Assembly: GCF_004348725.1 (NCBI RefSeq)
Contig: NZ_SMKR01000010.1
Span: forward strand, 1-64,000
Direction: 5' to 3'
Origin: Kribbella turkmenica
GTDB taxonomy: Bacteria; Actinomycetota; Actinomycetes; Propionibacteriales; Kribbellaceae
DNA: 64,000 bases
Below are positions 42,794 to 51,144 of this stretch, piece after piece (position 1 is the first letter of the stretch; each line of letters starts with the position of its first letter). The position numbers and the translations under genes are program-made. A model generated the notes under the pieces. It was given only the letters and a program-made list of their open reading frames with translations, was not told where the DNA came from and searched no databases.

Positions 42794-43504
42794 GTGTCAC
42801 GGACGATCGTGGTGACCGGAGGAGCGACCGGAATCGGGCGGGCGACCGCCGAGCGGTTCCGCGCGGACGGCGACGAGGTGGTGATCACCGGCCGGCGGGA
42901 GGACGTGCTGGCGAAGACCGCCGCGGACCTCGGCGCCAGGGGAGTGGTGTGTGACGCGACCGACCCGGCGCAGGTCCAGCGCCTGGCCGCCGGGTTGCCG
43001 GAGCGCATCGACGTCCTGGTGAACAACGCCGGCGGCAACACCGACTTCGGCCGTGGCGAGGGTGGGCTCGCCCGGCTGAAGGCGAACTGGCTGGCCAACC
43101 TGGAGGCGAACCTGCTGTCCGCGGTGCTGACCACCGCTGCCCTCGGGCCTCGGCTGACGACGGCTGTGATCCACCTGGGCTCGATCGCGGGCGCCCGCGG
43201 ACCGGGCTCGTACGGTGCGGCCAAGGCCGCGCTGGCGACCTGGAACCTCGATGTCGCGGCCGACCTCGGGCCGCGCGGCGTCACCTCGAACGTGGTCGCC
43301 CCCGGCTTCACCGCCGACACCGAGTTCTTCCGGGGCGGGCTCACCGCCGAGCGCCGCGCCTGGTTGCTGGAGGCAACCATGACGAAACGCGAGGGCACCG
43401 TGGCCGACATCGCCGGCACGATCCACTTCCTCGCCTCGGACGCCGGCCGGCACGTCACCGGTCAGGTCCTGCACGTCAACGGCGGGGCGCTGACCAGCCG
43501 CTGA
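42794..43504 (+). CDS. Short-chain dehydrogenase/reductase
   Basis: This 236-residue classical SDR has TGGATGIGRAT (NADP/NAD site), LVNNAGG, the catalytic Ser in IHLGSIAGARG and YxxxK as SYGAAKAAL (about residue 150). Basic residues after the second strand (TGRRED) favour NADP. It starts with GTG after AAGGGAG. Under control of the divergent MarR, it probably reduces a reactive carbonyl or quinone. Substrate unknown. Confidence 0.92.
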   Translation: MSRTIVVTGGATGIGRATAERFRADGDEVVITGRREDVLAKTAADLGARGVVCDATDPAQVQRLAAGLPERIDVLVNNAGGNTDFGRGEGGLARLKANWLANLEANLLSAVLTTAALGPRLTTAVIHLGSIAGARGPGSYGAAKAALATWNLDVAADLGPRGVTSNVVAPGFTADTEFFRGGLTAERRAWLLEATMTKREGTVADIAGTIHFLASDAGRHVTGQVLHVNGGALTSR

Positions 43505-43539
43505 GTCGTGACAACGCGGCCAGATGTGACAATGGCCGC

Positions 43540-44595
43540 ATGCGTGCCACCGTCAAAGACGTCGCCAAGCTCGCCGGGGTGTCCCCGAAGACGGTGTCGA
43601 ACGTCATCAACGGTGTGGTCTTCGTCCGTCCCGAGACGCGCGCCCGGGTCGAGCAGGCGCTGAGCGAGCTCGACTACGTGCCGAACATGAGTGCGCGTGG
43701 CCTGCGCAACGGCCGCTCCGGGATGATCGCGCTCGCGCTGCCCGACCTGCTCCGGCCGTACTCCGCGGAGATCACCCATCTCGTGGTCGAACTGGCGCAC
43801 GAGCGTGGCTGGGGTGTGCAGATCGAGCAGACCGCGGCCGAGCCGAAACGTGAGTTCGAGCTGCTGTCGAAGGGGCGTGCGCACCTGGTCGACGGCCTGA
43901 TCCTGAACCCGGTGAACGTCGACGACAGCGCGATCATGACGGCCGGGCCGCTGCCGCCCGTCGTGCTGATCGGCGACGTCGACCAGGACGTGGTCAGCCA
44001 GGTCGCGATCGACAACTTGGCGGCGGCGCGGGACCTGACCGAACACCTGCTGGCACAGGGCTGCCGGCGGATCGCGGCGGTCGGTACGCCGGAGGTCCCG
44101 CGCGGCTCGAGCGGCGCCGGAGTCCTGGGCGGCAGTGCGGACGCGCCCGGGACGGCGGCGTCCCGCCTGCGGACGGCAGGGTATCGCCAAGCGCTCGAGG
44201 AGGCCGGCATACCGAACGATCCGGCGCTGGAGATCAACCTGGACCGCTGGCGGCCCGAAGGTGCGGCAACCGTGGTCGGGAAGTACCTGACCGAGCACGA
44301 GTTGCCGGACGCGTTCTTCTGCTTCACCGACACGTTGGCCTCCGGCGCCCTGTCGGCGTTGTGGTCGGCGGGCGTCGGCGTACCGGAGCAGACGCTGGTG
44401 GCCGGGTTCGACAACATCCTCGAGAGCCAGTTCATGATCCCGCCGCTGACCACGGTCGACTTCGACCGGCGGGCGTTCGTCCAGTCGGCTTTGGATCTGT
44501 TGGCCGAGCGGATGGCGGACAAGGGCGCGCCGCCACGGCGAGTGATCATCCCGCACCGGATCGTCGAACGCGCCAGCACCAGGACCACACGCTAA
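43540..44595 (+). CDS. LacI-family transcriptional regulator
   Basis: This 351-residue protein has an N-terminal helix-turn-helix TVKDVAKLAGVSPKTVSNVI, hinge MSARGLRNGRSGMIALALP, and a periplasmic-binding-type sugar domain. A Gly/Ser/Ala insertion of about 15 residues (RGSSGAGVLGG, about residue 190) interrupts the core and is unusual. It lies 92 bp upstream of an ABC importer on the same strand and probably regulates it in response to a sugar. Confidence 0.93.
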   Translation: MRATVKDVAKLAGVSPKTVSNVINGVVFVRPETRARVEQALSELDYVPNMSARGLRNGRSGMIALALPDLLRPYSAEITHLVVELAHERGWGVQIEQTAAEPKREFELLSKGRAHLVDGLILNPVNVDDSAIMTAGPLPPVVLIGDVDQDVVSQVAIDNLAAARDLTEHLLAQGCRRIAAVGTPEVPRGSSGAGVLGGSADAPGTAASRLRTAGYRQALEEAGIPNDPALEINLDRWRPEGAATVVGKYLTEHELPDAFFCFTDTLASGALSALWSAGVGVPEQTLVAGFDNILESQFMIPPLTTVDFDRRAFVQSALDLLAERMADKGAPPRRVIIPHRIVERASTRTTR

Positions 44596-44622
44596 CGGAC
44601 AAATTGCCTCAAAAAACTACAT

Positions 44623-44634
44623 CAAGGAACCTTG
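44623..44634. promoter_or_regulatory. Candidate operator upstream of the LacI-linked importer
   Basis: CAAGGAACCTTG is a 5-2-5 palindrome in the 92-bp gap between lacI-type gene and importer. It is flanked by the wider inverted pair TACATC (44618-44623) and GATGTA (44650-44655). Either could be the LacI site; neither has the usual central CG, so the assignment is weak. Confidence 0.4.
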
Positions 44635-44687
44635 TCGCTACGTTCTAACGATGTAATGATCGGTCCCGCCCTCCCCAAGGAGACCGA

Positions 44688-45980
44688 ATGACAGACAACA
44701 TCTCCCGGCGCAGCCTGCTCACCGGAGCCGCCGCGCTGGCCGGCGGCAGCCTGCTGCTCGGCTGCTCACCGAGTGCCTCCCGCTCGACGGACGACCTCAG
44801 TTACTGGCACCTGATGACCGGTGGTGACGGCGTCGTGATGGCGGGTCTGGTGGACGCCGTCAACGGGCTGAATCTCGGCTTCAAGGCCACTCAGACCGTG
44901 CTCGCCTGGGGCCCGCCCTACTACACCAAGCTGGCGATGGCCTCGGCCGGTGGCCGTGCGCCCGACCTCGCGATCATGCACGCGTCCCGGATCGCGGGCT
45001 ACGCCCCCGGCGGCCTGCTCGAGCCGTGGGACCTCGACCTGCTCGCCGAGGTCGGCCTCCGCGAAAGCGACTTCCCGCCGCTGGTGTGGCAGAAGGGAAT
45101 CTACGACGGGAAGCCGTACTCGCTCGCGCTCGACATCCACCCGTTCGTCCTCTACTACAACACCGAGCACGCGGCGAAGGCCGGAGTCGTGGACACCCTG
45201 CGGTCGATGAAGAGCGCGGAGGAGTTCACCGAGGTTGCGGCGAGGCTGCAGAAGGTGACCGGCAAGCACGGTCTGTCCTACGGCTACCTCGGTGACGGCT
45301 CGCAGATGTGGCGGCTCTTCTACACGCTCTACCGCCAGACCGGTGCCGACATGAGGCTGGTTCCCGGTCAGCCCGCGCAGGTGGACGAGGCCGCGGCGGT
45401 CAAGGCGCTCACCTTCGTCCGCTCCCTGCTCAACGACACGATCGCGACCCGCAGCGGCGACGGTGGCACGGCGACCAGCGAATTCCTGCACGGCGAGAGC
45501 GGGATGCTGTTCGGCGGTGTGTGGGAGTTGCCGGTGCTGAAGGACGCGAAGATGCCGCTCGAGGCGATGCCGATCCCGACACTGTTCGGCACCGACGCCG
45601 CGTACGCCGACTCGCACACGTTCGTGCTGCCCCGGCAGTCGAAGGTGTCGCCGGAGCGTCGCCGGCACGTGTACGAGATGGTCGCGGAGATCCTGAAACG
45701 CTCGGTGACGTGGGCCGGCGCCGGCCACATCCCGGCGTACCAGCCGGTCGTCCGGAGCGCGGAGTTCAAGGACCTGAAGCCGCAGTCCAACTACGCGGAC
45801 ATTCCCGGGTACGTCAACTACGACCCGGACGCGTGGTTCGGCGGCGCGGGCAGCGACTTCCACAAGTACTTCGCCGAGAACGTGCAGAACGTCTACCTGG
45901 GCAGCGGGGACCCGGCGGCCGGGTTCGACGGGTTCGTGAAGCGGCTGAACGTGCTGCTCGACCGTCCGCAGCCGGTGTGA
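44688..45980 (+). CDS. Extracellular solute-binding lipoprotein, family 1
   Basis: This 430-residue receptor has a twin-arginine signal (SRRSLLTGAAALAGG) and lipobox LLLGC (Cys at about residue 26), so it is exported folded and lipid-anchored. Core sequence begins LSYWHLMTGGDG. AAGGAG lies 7 nt upstream of ATG. Together with the two permeases downstream it forms a complete CUT1 importer minus ATPase. No catabolic enzymes are attached, so the sugar cannot be guessed. Confidence 0.93.
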   Translation: MTDNISRRSLLTGAAALAGGSLLLGCSPSASRSTDDLSYWHLMTGGDGVVMAGLVDAVNGLNLGFKATQTVLAWGPPYYTKLAMASAGGRAPDLAIMHASRIAGYAPGGLLEPWDLDLLAEVGLRESDFPPLVWQKGIYDGKPYSLALDIHPFVLYYNTEHAAKAGVVDTLRSMKSAEEFTEVAARLQKVTGKHGLSYGYLGDGSQMWRLFYTLYRQTGADMRLVPGQPAQVDEAAAVKALTFVRSLLNDTIATRSGDGGTATSEFLHGESGMLFGGVWELPVLKDAKMPLEAMPIPTLFGTDAAYADSHTFVLPRQSKVSPERRRHVYEMVAEILKRSVTWAGAGHIPAYQPVVRSAEFKDLKPQSNYADIPGYVNYDPDAWFGGAGSDFHKYFAENVQNVYLGSGDPAAGFDGFVKRLNVLLDRPQPV

Positions 45981-45994
45981 GAGGAGAGCCACTG

Positions 45995-46939
45995 ATGTCG
46001 ACCGCCATCGACAGCACCGCGACCAGTACGCCGGTCGTCGCCGAGGGCCCGGAATCCGGCCGGGCCCGGGCCAAGCGTGGGGACACGGCCACCGGATGGG
46101 CCTTCGCGGCGCCGTTCGCCGTCCTGTTCGTGCTCTTCCTCGTTGTGCCCGCCCTGTACGGCCTCTACCTGAGCTTCACCGGTGAGACGTTGACCGGCTC
46201 AGGTGGCGAGCTCCTGGGCCTCGCCAACTACACCGAGGCATTGCGCGACCCGGACATGTGGCGCTCGCTGGGCAACACCGTGTGGTTCACGGTGCTCAGC
46301 ACGATCCCGCTCGTCGCGCTGTCGCTCGCCTTCGCGCTGCTGGTGAACCTCGGCCTGCCCGGACGGTGGTTGTGGCGGCTGTCGTTCTTCCTGCCGTACC
46401 TGCTGGCCTCGACCGTCGTGGTGATGTTCTGGTCGTGGATGTACAACCCGAAGCTCGGGTTGATCAACGGCGTGCTGGCCGAGCTCGGGGTCGCGCCGGT
46501 CGCGTGGCTGCAGGATCCGAACGTGGCGATGATCTCGGTCGTGGTGACCACGCTGTGGTGGACGATCGGGTTCAACTTCCTGCTCTACCTGGCCGCGTTG
46601 CAGACCATCCCGGAGCAGCAGTTCGAGGCGGCCGCGATCGACGGTGCCGGCAAATGGCGGCAGCTGTTCTCTATCGTGATCCCGCAACTGGCGCCGACCA
46701 CCGCACTGATCGTGACGCTGCAGATCCTGGCGTCGCTGAAGGTCTTCGACCAGATCTACATGCTGACCAACGGCGGCCCGGCCGGCTCGACCCGGTCGAT
46801 CGTGCAGTACATCTACGAGTCCGGCTTCACCGGCTACCGGTTCGGCTACTCGTCGGCCATCTCCTACCTGTTCTTCGCGATCATCGTGCTGGTGTCGATC
46901 GCGCAGTACAAGCTGATCAACCGCCGGAGTGCATCATGA
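45995..46939 (+). CDS. CUT1 ABC permease, MalF-like (LacI-linked importer)
   Basis: This 314-residue protein has an about 38-residue cytoplasmic N-terminus with an Arg/Lys-rich end, then FAAPFAVLFVLFLVVPALYG and five more spans. EAA loop EAAAIDGAGKWRQLF at about residue 212. GAGGAGAG precedes the ATG at 45995, 14 bp after the receptor gene. Confidence 0.92.
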   Translation: MSTAIDSTATSTPVVAEGPESGRARAKRGDTATGWAFAAPFAVLFVLFLVVPALYGLYLSFTGETLTGSGGELLGLANYTEALRDPDMWRSLGNTVWFTVLSTIPLVALSLAFALLVNLGLPGRWLWRLSFFLPYLLASTVVVMFWSWMYNPKLGLINGVLAELGVAPVAWLQDPNVAMISVVVTTLWWTIGFNFLLYLAALQTIPEQQFEAAAIDGAGKWRQLFSIVIPQLAPTTALIVTLQILASLKVFDQIYMLTNGGPAGSTRSIVQYIYESGFTGYRFGYSSAISYLFFAIIVLVSIAQYKLINRRSAS

Positions 46940-47016
46940 AGGAGCGGAGCAAGTTCATCATCAGGCACAGTGAGTCGTATCCATCGGCGCCTGGAGCGAA
47001 GCGAGGACGTCGATGA
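46936..47016 (+). CDS. Possible 26-residue basic peptide between two permease genes
   Basis: An ATG at 46936 overlaps the MalF-like stop (ATGA) and reads 26 codons to a TGA at 47014-47016 that overlaps the MalG-like start (ATGA). It encodes a basic peptide (MKERSKFIIRHSESYPSAPG then AKRGRR). Double overlap suggests translational coupling across the gap. It may simply keep ribosomes moving; no family is recognised, and coding status is doubtful. Confidence 0.3.
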   Translation: MKERSKFIIRHSESYPSAPGAKRGRR

Positions 47017-47894
47017 GTACTTACACGTTGTCGCGTGGGATCAAACAAGGTCACAAGCCCGGCGAGAATCCGTGGAGCGTGTCCAGAATGGTCGCGCTGC
47101 TGGTACTGGCGTTTCTCGCCGCGACCTGGCTGGTGCCGTTCGGGTGGGCGGTGCTGACCTCGCTGAAGACCGAGGCGGACGCCGGTGCGTCGAAGATCAC
47201 GCTGAACCCGCCCGGCGGATTCAGCTTCGACGCCTACCGCAAGGTCCTGTCCGCAGGCGACATCCCGGCCTGGGCCTGGAACAGTCTGGTCACGTCCGTC
47301 GCCATCACGCTGATCACCGTGGCGACCTCGGCACTGGCCGGGTACGCGTTCTCGCGGATCGCGTTCCGCGGCCGGCGCTGGCTGTACGCGGCGATCATCG
47401 CGGCCATCATCATCCCGCCCCAGCTGCTGATCGTGCCGCTGTTCCGGCAGATGCTCGCGTTCGACCTGGTCGACACCTACTGGGGCATCATCCTGCCGCA
47501 GGCGTTCGCGCCCGCGATGGTGCTGATCCTCAAACGCTTCTTCGACCAGATCCCGGTCGAGCTCGAGGACGCCGCCCGGGTGGACGGCGCGAACCGGCTG
47601 CGGGTGTTCTGGTCGATCGTGCTGCCGCTGTCCCGGCCGATCCTCGCGGCGGTGGCGATCTTCGTCTTCATCGGTGCCTGGAACAACTTCCTGTGGCCGT
47701 TCATCGTCACCACCGACGCGGACCTGATGACTTTGCCGGTGGGCCTGCAGACGGTGAAGAGCGCCTACGGGTTGCAGTACGCGCAGAACATGGCGTCGGC
47801 GATCTTGGCCGCACTGCCGCTGGTGGTGGTGTTCCTCTTCTTCCAGCGCCAGATCATCAAGGGGATCGCGACCACCGGATTCGGTGGCCAGTAG
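47013..47894 (+). CDS. CUT1 ABC permease, MalG-like (LacI-linked importer)
   Basis: This 293-residue six-span permease starts with about 25 polar residues, then LLVLAFLAATWLVPFGWAVL. EAA loop LEDAARVDGANRLRVF at about residue 188; C-terminus IIKGIATTGFGGQ is typical. GAGG lies 7 nt upstream of ATG. Last gene of the importer operon. Confidence 0.92.
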   Translation: MSTYTLSRGIKQGHKPGENPWSVSRMVALLVLAFLAATWLVPFGWAVLTSLKTEADAGASKITLNPPGGFSFDAYRKVLSAGDIPAWAWNSLVTSVAITLITVATSALAGYAFSRIAFRGRRWLYAAIIAAIIIPPQLLIVPLFRQMLAFDLVDTYWGIILPQAFAPAMVLILKRFFDQIPVELEDAARVDGANRLRVFWSIVLPLSRPILAAVAIFVFIGAWNNFLWPFIVTTDADLMTLPVGLQTVKSAYGLQYAQNMASAILAALPLVVVFLFFQRQIIKGIATTGFGGQ

Positions 47895-48147
47895 GAGCAG
47901 TAGGACCACTGCTTCAAGTGGGCGCTTGCTCGCACGCTTCGACGTCGGATAAAAGCTGGACAGCGGTTCCAGTGCGCGGGATTCCTGTCACGATCCCTTG
48001 AAAACGTCGTCACTCTCAGCAAGGCTTCCCTGATCACTTCCGCGTCGTTTCCGGGTGCGGGAAGGACGGGGGAGTGTGTGACTGCTGCGCGTTTTCACAG
48101 CGGTCACGTCAACCGTCACTCGGGGAACGATGAGAGAAGGGGGAAGT
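47895..48147. other. Intergenic region without a clear gene
   Basis: No reading frame here looks coding on either strand. The stretch is less GC-rich than its surroundings and holds the promoter of the small downstream frame. A strong AAGGGGGAAG ribosome-binding sequence closes it at about 48138-48146. No tRNA or clear terminator was recognised. Confidence 0.5.
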
Positions 48148-48459
48148 GTGTCAGCGATGACAAGGCTCGCCGAGCAGTGCCGTGGTGTGAGGAGTCACGG
48201 CAACGCAGGGCTCGGACGGGCTTCGATCCAACCGGCGGTCTGCACCGGCATCCACGAGGTGAGCTCGTCGATCCCGTCGGTGGAACCGCGACGCGTGGCG
48301 GTGCTGAGGTTGAGCAACGGCCTGACCACCACGCTGCGACTCGGCGCAGGCGCCCCGGCTCCGGAGCAGGGTGCCACCGTGTTCGTCCAGGGTGGCCGGG
48401 GCATGGGTGACCAGTCCCCTTCAGGTGGGGTCATCCTCACGCCGGGTGTCCCCAGCTGA
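48148..48459 (+). CDS. Hypothetical protein
   Basis: From a GTG at 48148, just after a strong AAGGGGG, a 103-residue frame runs to 48459 and includes RRVAVLRLSNGLTTTLRLG and a Gly/Pro-rich end. An upstream ATG at 48130 is in frame but poorly placed. I recognise no family, signal peptide or span. Its beta-like alternation and good ribosome-binding site argue for coding, but it could be spurious in GC-rich DNA. Confidence 0.4.
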   Translation: MSAMTRLAEQCRGVRSHGNAGLGRASIQPAVCTGIHEVSSSIPSVEPRRVAVLRLSNGLTTTLRLGAGAPAPEQGATVFVQGGRGMGDQSPSGGVILTPGVPS

Positions 48460-48549
48460 ACCCGAGGGGCCCCGCGCAGGGCTGAGTCAGTGACTCGCCG
48501 GTCTCAGGTGTCAACGCCCAGCTGAGGCCGGCAAGTTCCTGGAGCGGAC

Positions 48550-48900
48550 CTACTCCTCCATCGGATCCGTGAACGCGCGGATCTCGATCGGCGAGAACCT
48601 CGCCTCCGGCAGGCGGGCAGCGATCTCGGTCGCCCGTTCCAGACTGCAGTCGACCAGGTAGTAGCCGGCCAGCACTTCCTTCGCCTCGGTGAACGGACCG
48701 TCGGTGACCGCCGGCACGCCGTCGTTGACCCGGACCACCCGCGCGTTCGCGGTGGTCAGCCCGAGGCCGTCCAGGTACTCGCCGTTCGCCTTCAGCTCGT
48801 CGGCGAGCCGGCGGTGCTGGTCGAGCACCTGGTCGATCCCGGCCGCGTGCAAGGCGTCCCAGGTGTCGGTGTTCCCGTAGATCAAGAGCATGTACTTCAT
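48550..48900 (-). CDS. YciI/DGPF-family protein
   Basis: This 116-residue protein starts MKYMLLIYGN and has the hallmark TDGPFTEAKEVLAGYYLVDC (about residues 66-85) of the DGPF branch of the YciI family. The fold is ferredoxin-like with a His/Asp site; biochemical role uncertain. In actinobacteria such genes often precede ECF sigma-70 factors of the SigJ/ECF41-like group, which are not present here. It starts 83 bp after the AhpD-like gene on the same strand. Confidence 0.88.
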   Translation of the reverse strand: MKYMLLIYGNTDTWDALHAAGIDQVLDQHRRLADELKANGEYLDGLGLTTANARVVRVNDGVPAVTDGPFTEAKEVLAGYYLVDCSLERATEIAARLPEARFSPIEIRAFTDPMEE

Positions 48901-48983
48901 CGCGGCCTCCGGTTTCCGGTCTACCCCGGGTACGTCGGAACGCCGATGCCGTCCTCGACATCGACGTTCCGCACGCTACTCAC

Positions 48984-49439
48984 TCACCAGGTCGCGCCGG
49001 CAGGCTCCCGTACGGTCGTGTTGATCCGGTTGAAAAGGTTGGTCAGCCCGATCATCAGGATGATCGCGGCCAGTTGGTGCTCGTCGAAGTGCTCGGCCGC
49101 GTCGGCCCAGATCTGGTCGGTCACCGCGCCCGGCCGGTCGGCGAGCCGGGTCGCCGCCTCGGTCAGCGCGAGCGCCGCCCGCTCGGCCGGGGTGAACAGG
49201 TCGCACTCACGCCAGGCGACGACCTGGTGCAGCCGCTCGTCGCTCTCGCCGTTCTTCACGGCCGACTTCACGCCGCCGAACACACAGGGTCCGCAGCCGT
49301 TGATCTGGCTGGCCCGCAGGTGCACGAGTTCGAGCGTCGTCGCCGGCACGCCGCCTTGGTGGACGGCCTTGAAGATGTTCTGCACTCCCTTGGTGGCGTC
49401 CGGCAGCAGCATCGCGGGGTTCTTCATCCGAGCAGTCAT
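48984..49439 (-). CDS. AhpD/carboxymuconolactone decarboxylase-like protein
   Basis: This protein of about 151 residues has ELVHLRASQINGCGPCVFGG (about residues 42-61), the AhpD-like core with CxxC. The His three residues after the second Cys in active AhpD (CxxCxxxH) is Gly here, so peroxidase-type proton relay would be altered. ATG 49439 is chosen because GGAG lies upstream; the longer frame to 49508 overlaps the neighbouring gene. It follows an epimerase gene by 31 bp but looks functionally separate. Confidence 0.87.
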   Translation of the reverse strand: MTARMKNPAMLLPDATKGVQNIFKAVHQGGVPATTLELVHLRASQINGCGPCVFGGVKSAVKNGESDERLHQVVAWRECDLFTPAERAALALTEAATRLADRPGAVTDQIWADAAEHFDEHQLAAIILMIGLTNLFNRINTTVREPAGATW

Positions 49440-49470
49440 GGGAGGTACTCCATCGAGTGTGGGGTCGTCT

Positions 49471-50289
49471 TCACCCCACTGACGGAACGCCGCCGGACGA
49501 TGTGACACGGGCGTCGCGGAGATCCTTCGCGATTCGTTCCTCCACCGGTACGGCGGGATCGGAGTACTGACCGGTCAGGCAGATCGGCCCGCTCCAGCCG
49601 AGTCGTCGCAACGTGGCGAAGACCGCGGACCAGTCGGACATCCCCTCGTCGCCAGGGACGAAGTGCGTCGTCCAGCCGTCGGCGGTCCGGATGTACTGCG
49701 CGTTCTTCAAGTTGACGATGCCGAGCCGGCCGGCGCCGAGCTCGAGTGTGATCGCGGGATCGTCACCGGCGAGTGCGTCGTGGGCCGCGTCCCACACCAG
49801 CTTGAACTGGTCGGGCAGACCGTCGAGCAGTTGGAGCACGCCGAGCGTCGACGGCACGAACTTCCCGTGATGCGGCTGGATACCGACCTGGACGTCGTAC
49901 TGCGCGGCCAGGATCGCCGCCTCCTCGAGCAGACCGCGAGTACGCCGGACCGAGGCGGCGTAGCCGTCCGGACCGAGCTCGGCCATGATCCGGATCATCG
50001 GCACGCCGGCTTGCGCGCAGGCGGCGAAGACACGCTCGGACAGGTCGCTCGCGACGCTGACCGGTTCGATGCCCTCGGCACGCAACTGCTCGGCGTACTT
50101 CGGTAGCTCGGCCTCGGCGTCCGCCGGGGTGACGTAGGCGGTGTCGCGGACCGCAACCTCGGCACCTCCGAAGCCCAGCTCGGCGACCAGCCGGCCGAGC
50201 TGGTCACCGGGCAGGCCGGACCAGGGTTTGGTGAAGACGGACCAGAGGTAGGTCGACCGGGGCGGTGGGGTGACGACGGACTCGGACAA
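49471..50289 (-). CDS. Sugar phosphate isomerase/epimerase (xylose isomerase-like TIM barrel)
   Basis: This 272-residue AP-endonuclease-2-type barrel has GFGGAEVAVRD near residue 40, GIQPHHGKFVPS (about residue 140) and LVWDAAHDALAG, with acidic and His residues for a divalent metal. GRLGIVNLKN replaces the common HxHxKD strand end. Family members epimerise or isomerise keto-sugars and inositols. Last gene of the LysR-linked importer operon, 3 bp after the permease. Confidence 0.88.
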   Translation of the reverse strand: MSESVVTPPPRSTYLWSVFTKPWSGLPGDQLGRLVAELGFGGAEVAVRDTAYVTPADAEAELPKYAEQLRAEGIEPVSVASDLSERVFAACAQAGVPMIRIMAELGPDGYAASVRRTRGLLEEAAILAAQYDVQVGIQPHHGKFVPSTLGVLQLLDGLPDQFKLVWDAAHDALAGDDPAITLELGAGRLGIVNLKNAQYIRTADGWTTHFVPGDEGMSDWSAVFATLRRLGWSGPICLTGQYSDPAVPVEERIAKDLRDARVTSSGGVPSVG

Positions 50290-50292
50290 GGT

Positions 50293-51144
50293 TCAGCGGC
50301 CTCCCAGCCCGCTCATGGTGATCCCGCGGACGAACCAGCGTTGGGTGAGGAAGAAGACGACGATCAGCGGGACGGTGGTGACGGTGGCGGCCATCAGGAG
50401 CAGGTTCCACTGAGTGCCGTTGGTGTCCTGGAACACCTGCAGGCCGACGGACGCCGTCCGGGTCGCGTCGCTGTTGGAGATGATCAGCGGCCACAGCAGG
50501 TTGTTCCACTGGCCGATGAACTTGAACACCGCCAGCGTCGCGATCGCCGGCACCGCCAGCGGGACGATGATCCGGAGGAACGCCTGCCAGCGGTTCGCGC
50601 CGTCGAGGCGGGCGGCCTCCTCGTAGTCGCGGGGGATGCCGAGGAAGAACTGCCGGAGCAGGAACACCCCGATCGCGGTGAACGCGTGCGGCAGGATCAT
50701 GCCCGGCCAGGTGTCGATGCCGTGCAGCTTCGCGACCAGCACGAACTGCGGGATCAGCGTCACCTGCGACGGGATCATCAAGGTGGCCAGGTAGACACCG
50801 AACAGCCAGTTGCGGCCCGGGAACCGGAGCCGGGCGAACGCGTACGCCGCCAGCGCCGCGGTGACTGTTTCGAGCACGGTCGTGCCGGCGGCGAAGTACA
50901 CGGTGTTCAGCAGGTACTTGCCGAGGGGCACCAGGTCGAACGCGCGGGTGAGGTTCTCCGGGTGCCAGCTACCCGGCCAGAACGACGGCTTTGCGGCCAT
51001 CGACTCGCCGTCGGACTGGAACGCGACCAGCACCATCATCACGACCGGGATGAGGGTGATCGCGGTGACCAGGAAACAGGCGAAGACGACGAGCTTGCGG
51101 GCGGCAACCTTGCCGGCGACCAGAGGGAGGGCGTCAGTTGTCAT
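50293..51144 (-). CDS. CUT1 ABC permease, MalG-like (LysR-linked operon)
   Basis: This 283-residue permease has six spans beginning LVVFACFLVTAITLIPVVMM. EAA loop EEAARLDGANRWQAF at about residue 183 and C-terminus RGITMSGLGGR. Overlaps the MalF-like gene by 11 bp, so translation is coupled. Confidence 0.93.
   Translation of the reverse strand: MTTDALPLVAGKVAARKLVVFACFLVTAITLIPVVMMVLVAFQSDGESMAAKPSFWPGSWHPENLTRAFDLVPLGKYLLNTVYFAAGTTVLETVTAALAAYAFARLRFPGRNWLFGVYLATLMIPSQVTLIPQFVLVAKLHGIDTWPGMILPHAFTAIGVFLLRQFFLGIPRDYEEAARLDGANRWQAFLRIIVPLAVPAIATLAVFKFIGQWNNLLWPLIISNSDATRTASVGLQVFQDTNGTQWNLLLMAATVTTVPLIVVFFLTQRWFVRGITMSGLGGR

Noticed and set aside
48078-48410. Alternative 110-codon frame in the 48-kb gap
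   Set aside because: Arg/His/Gly-rich and without a ribosome-binding site, unlike the overlapping frame that starts at GTG 48148.
48484-48496. GAGTCAGTGACTC palindrome
   Set aside because: A perfect 6-1-6 repeat, but it is near no start codon and short enough to occur by chance.
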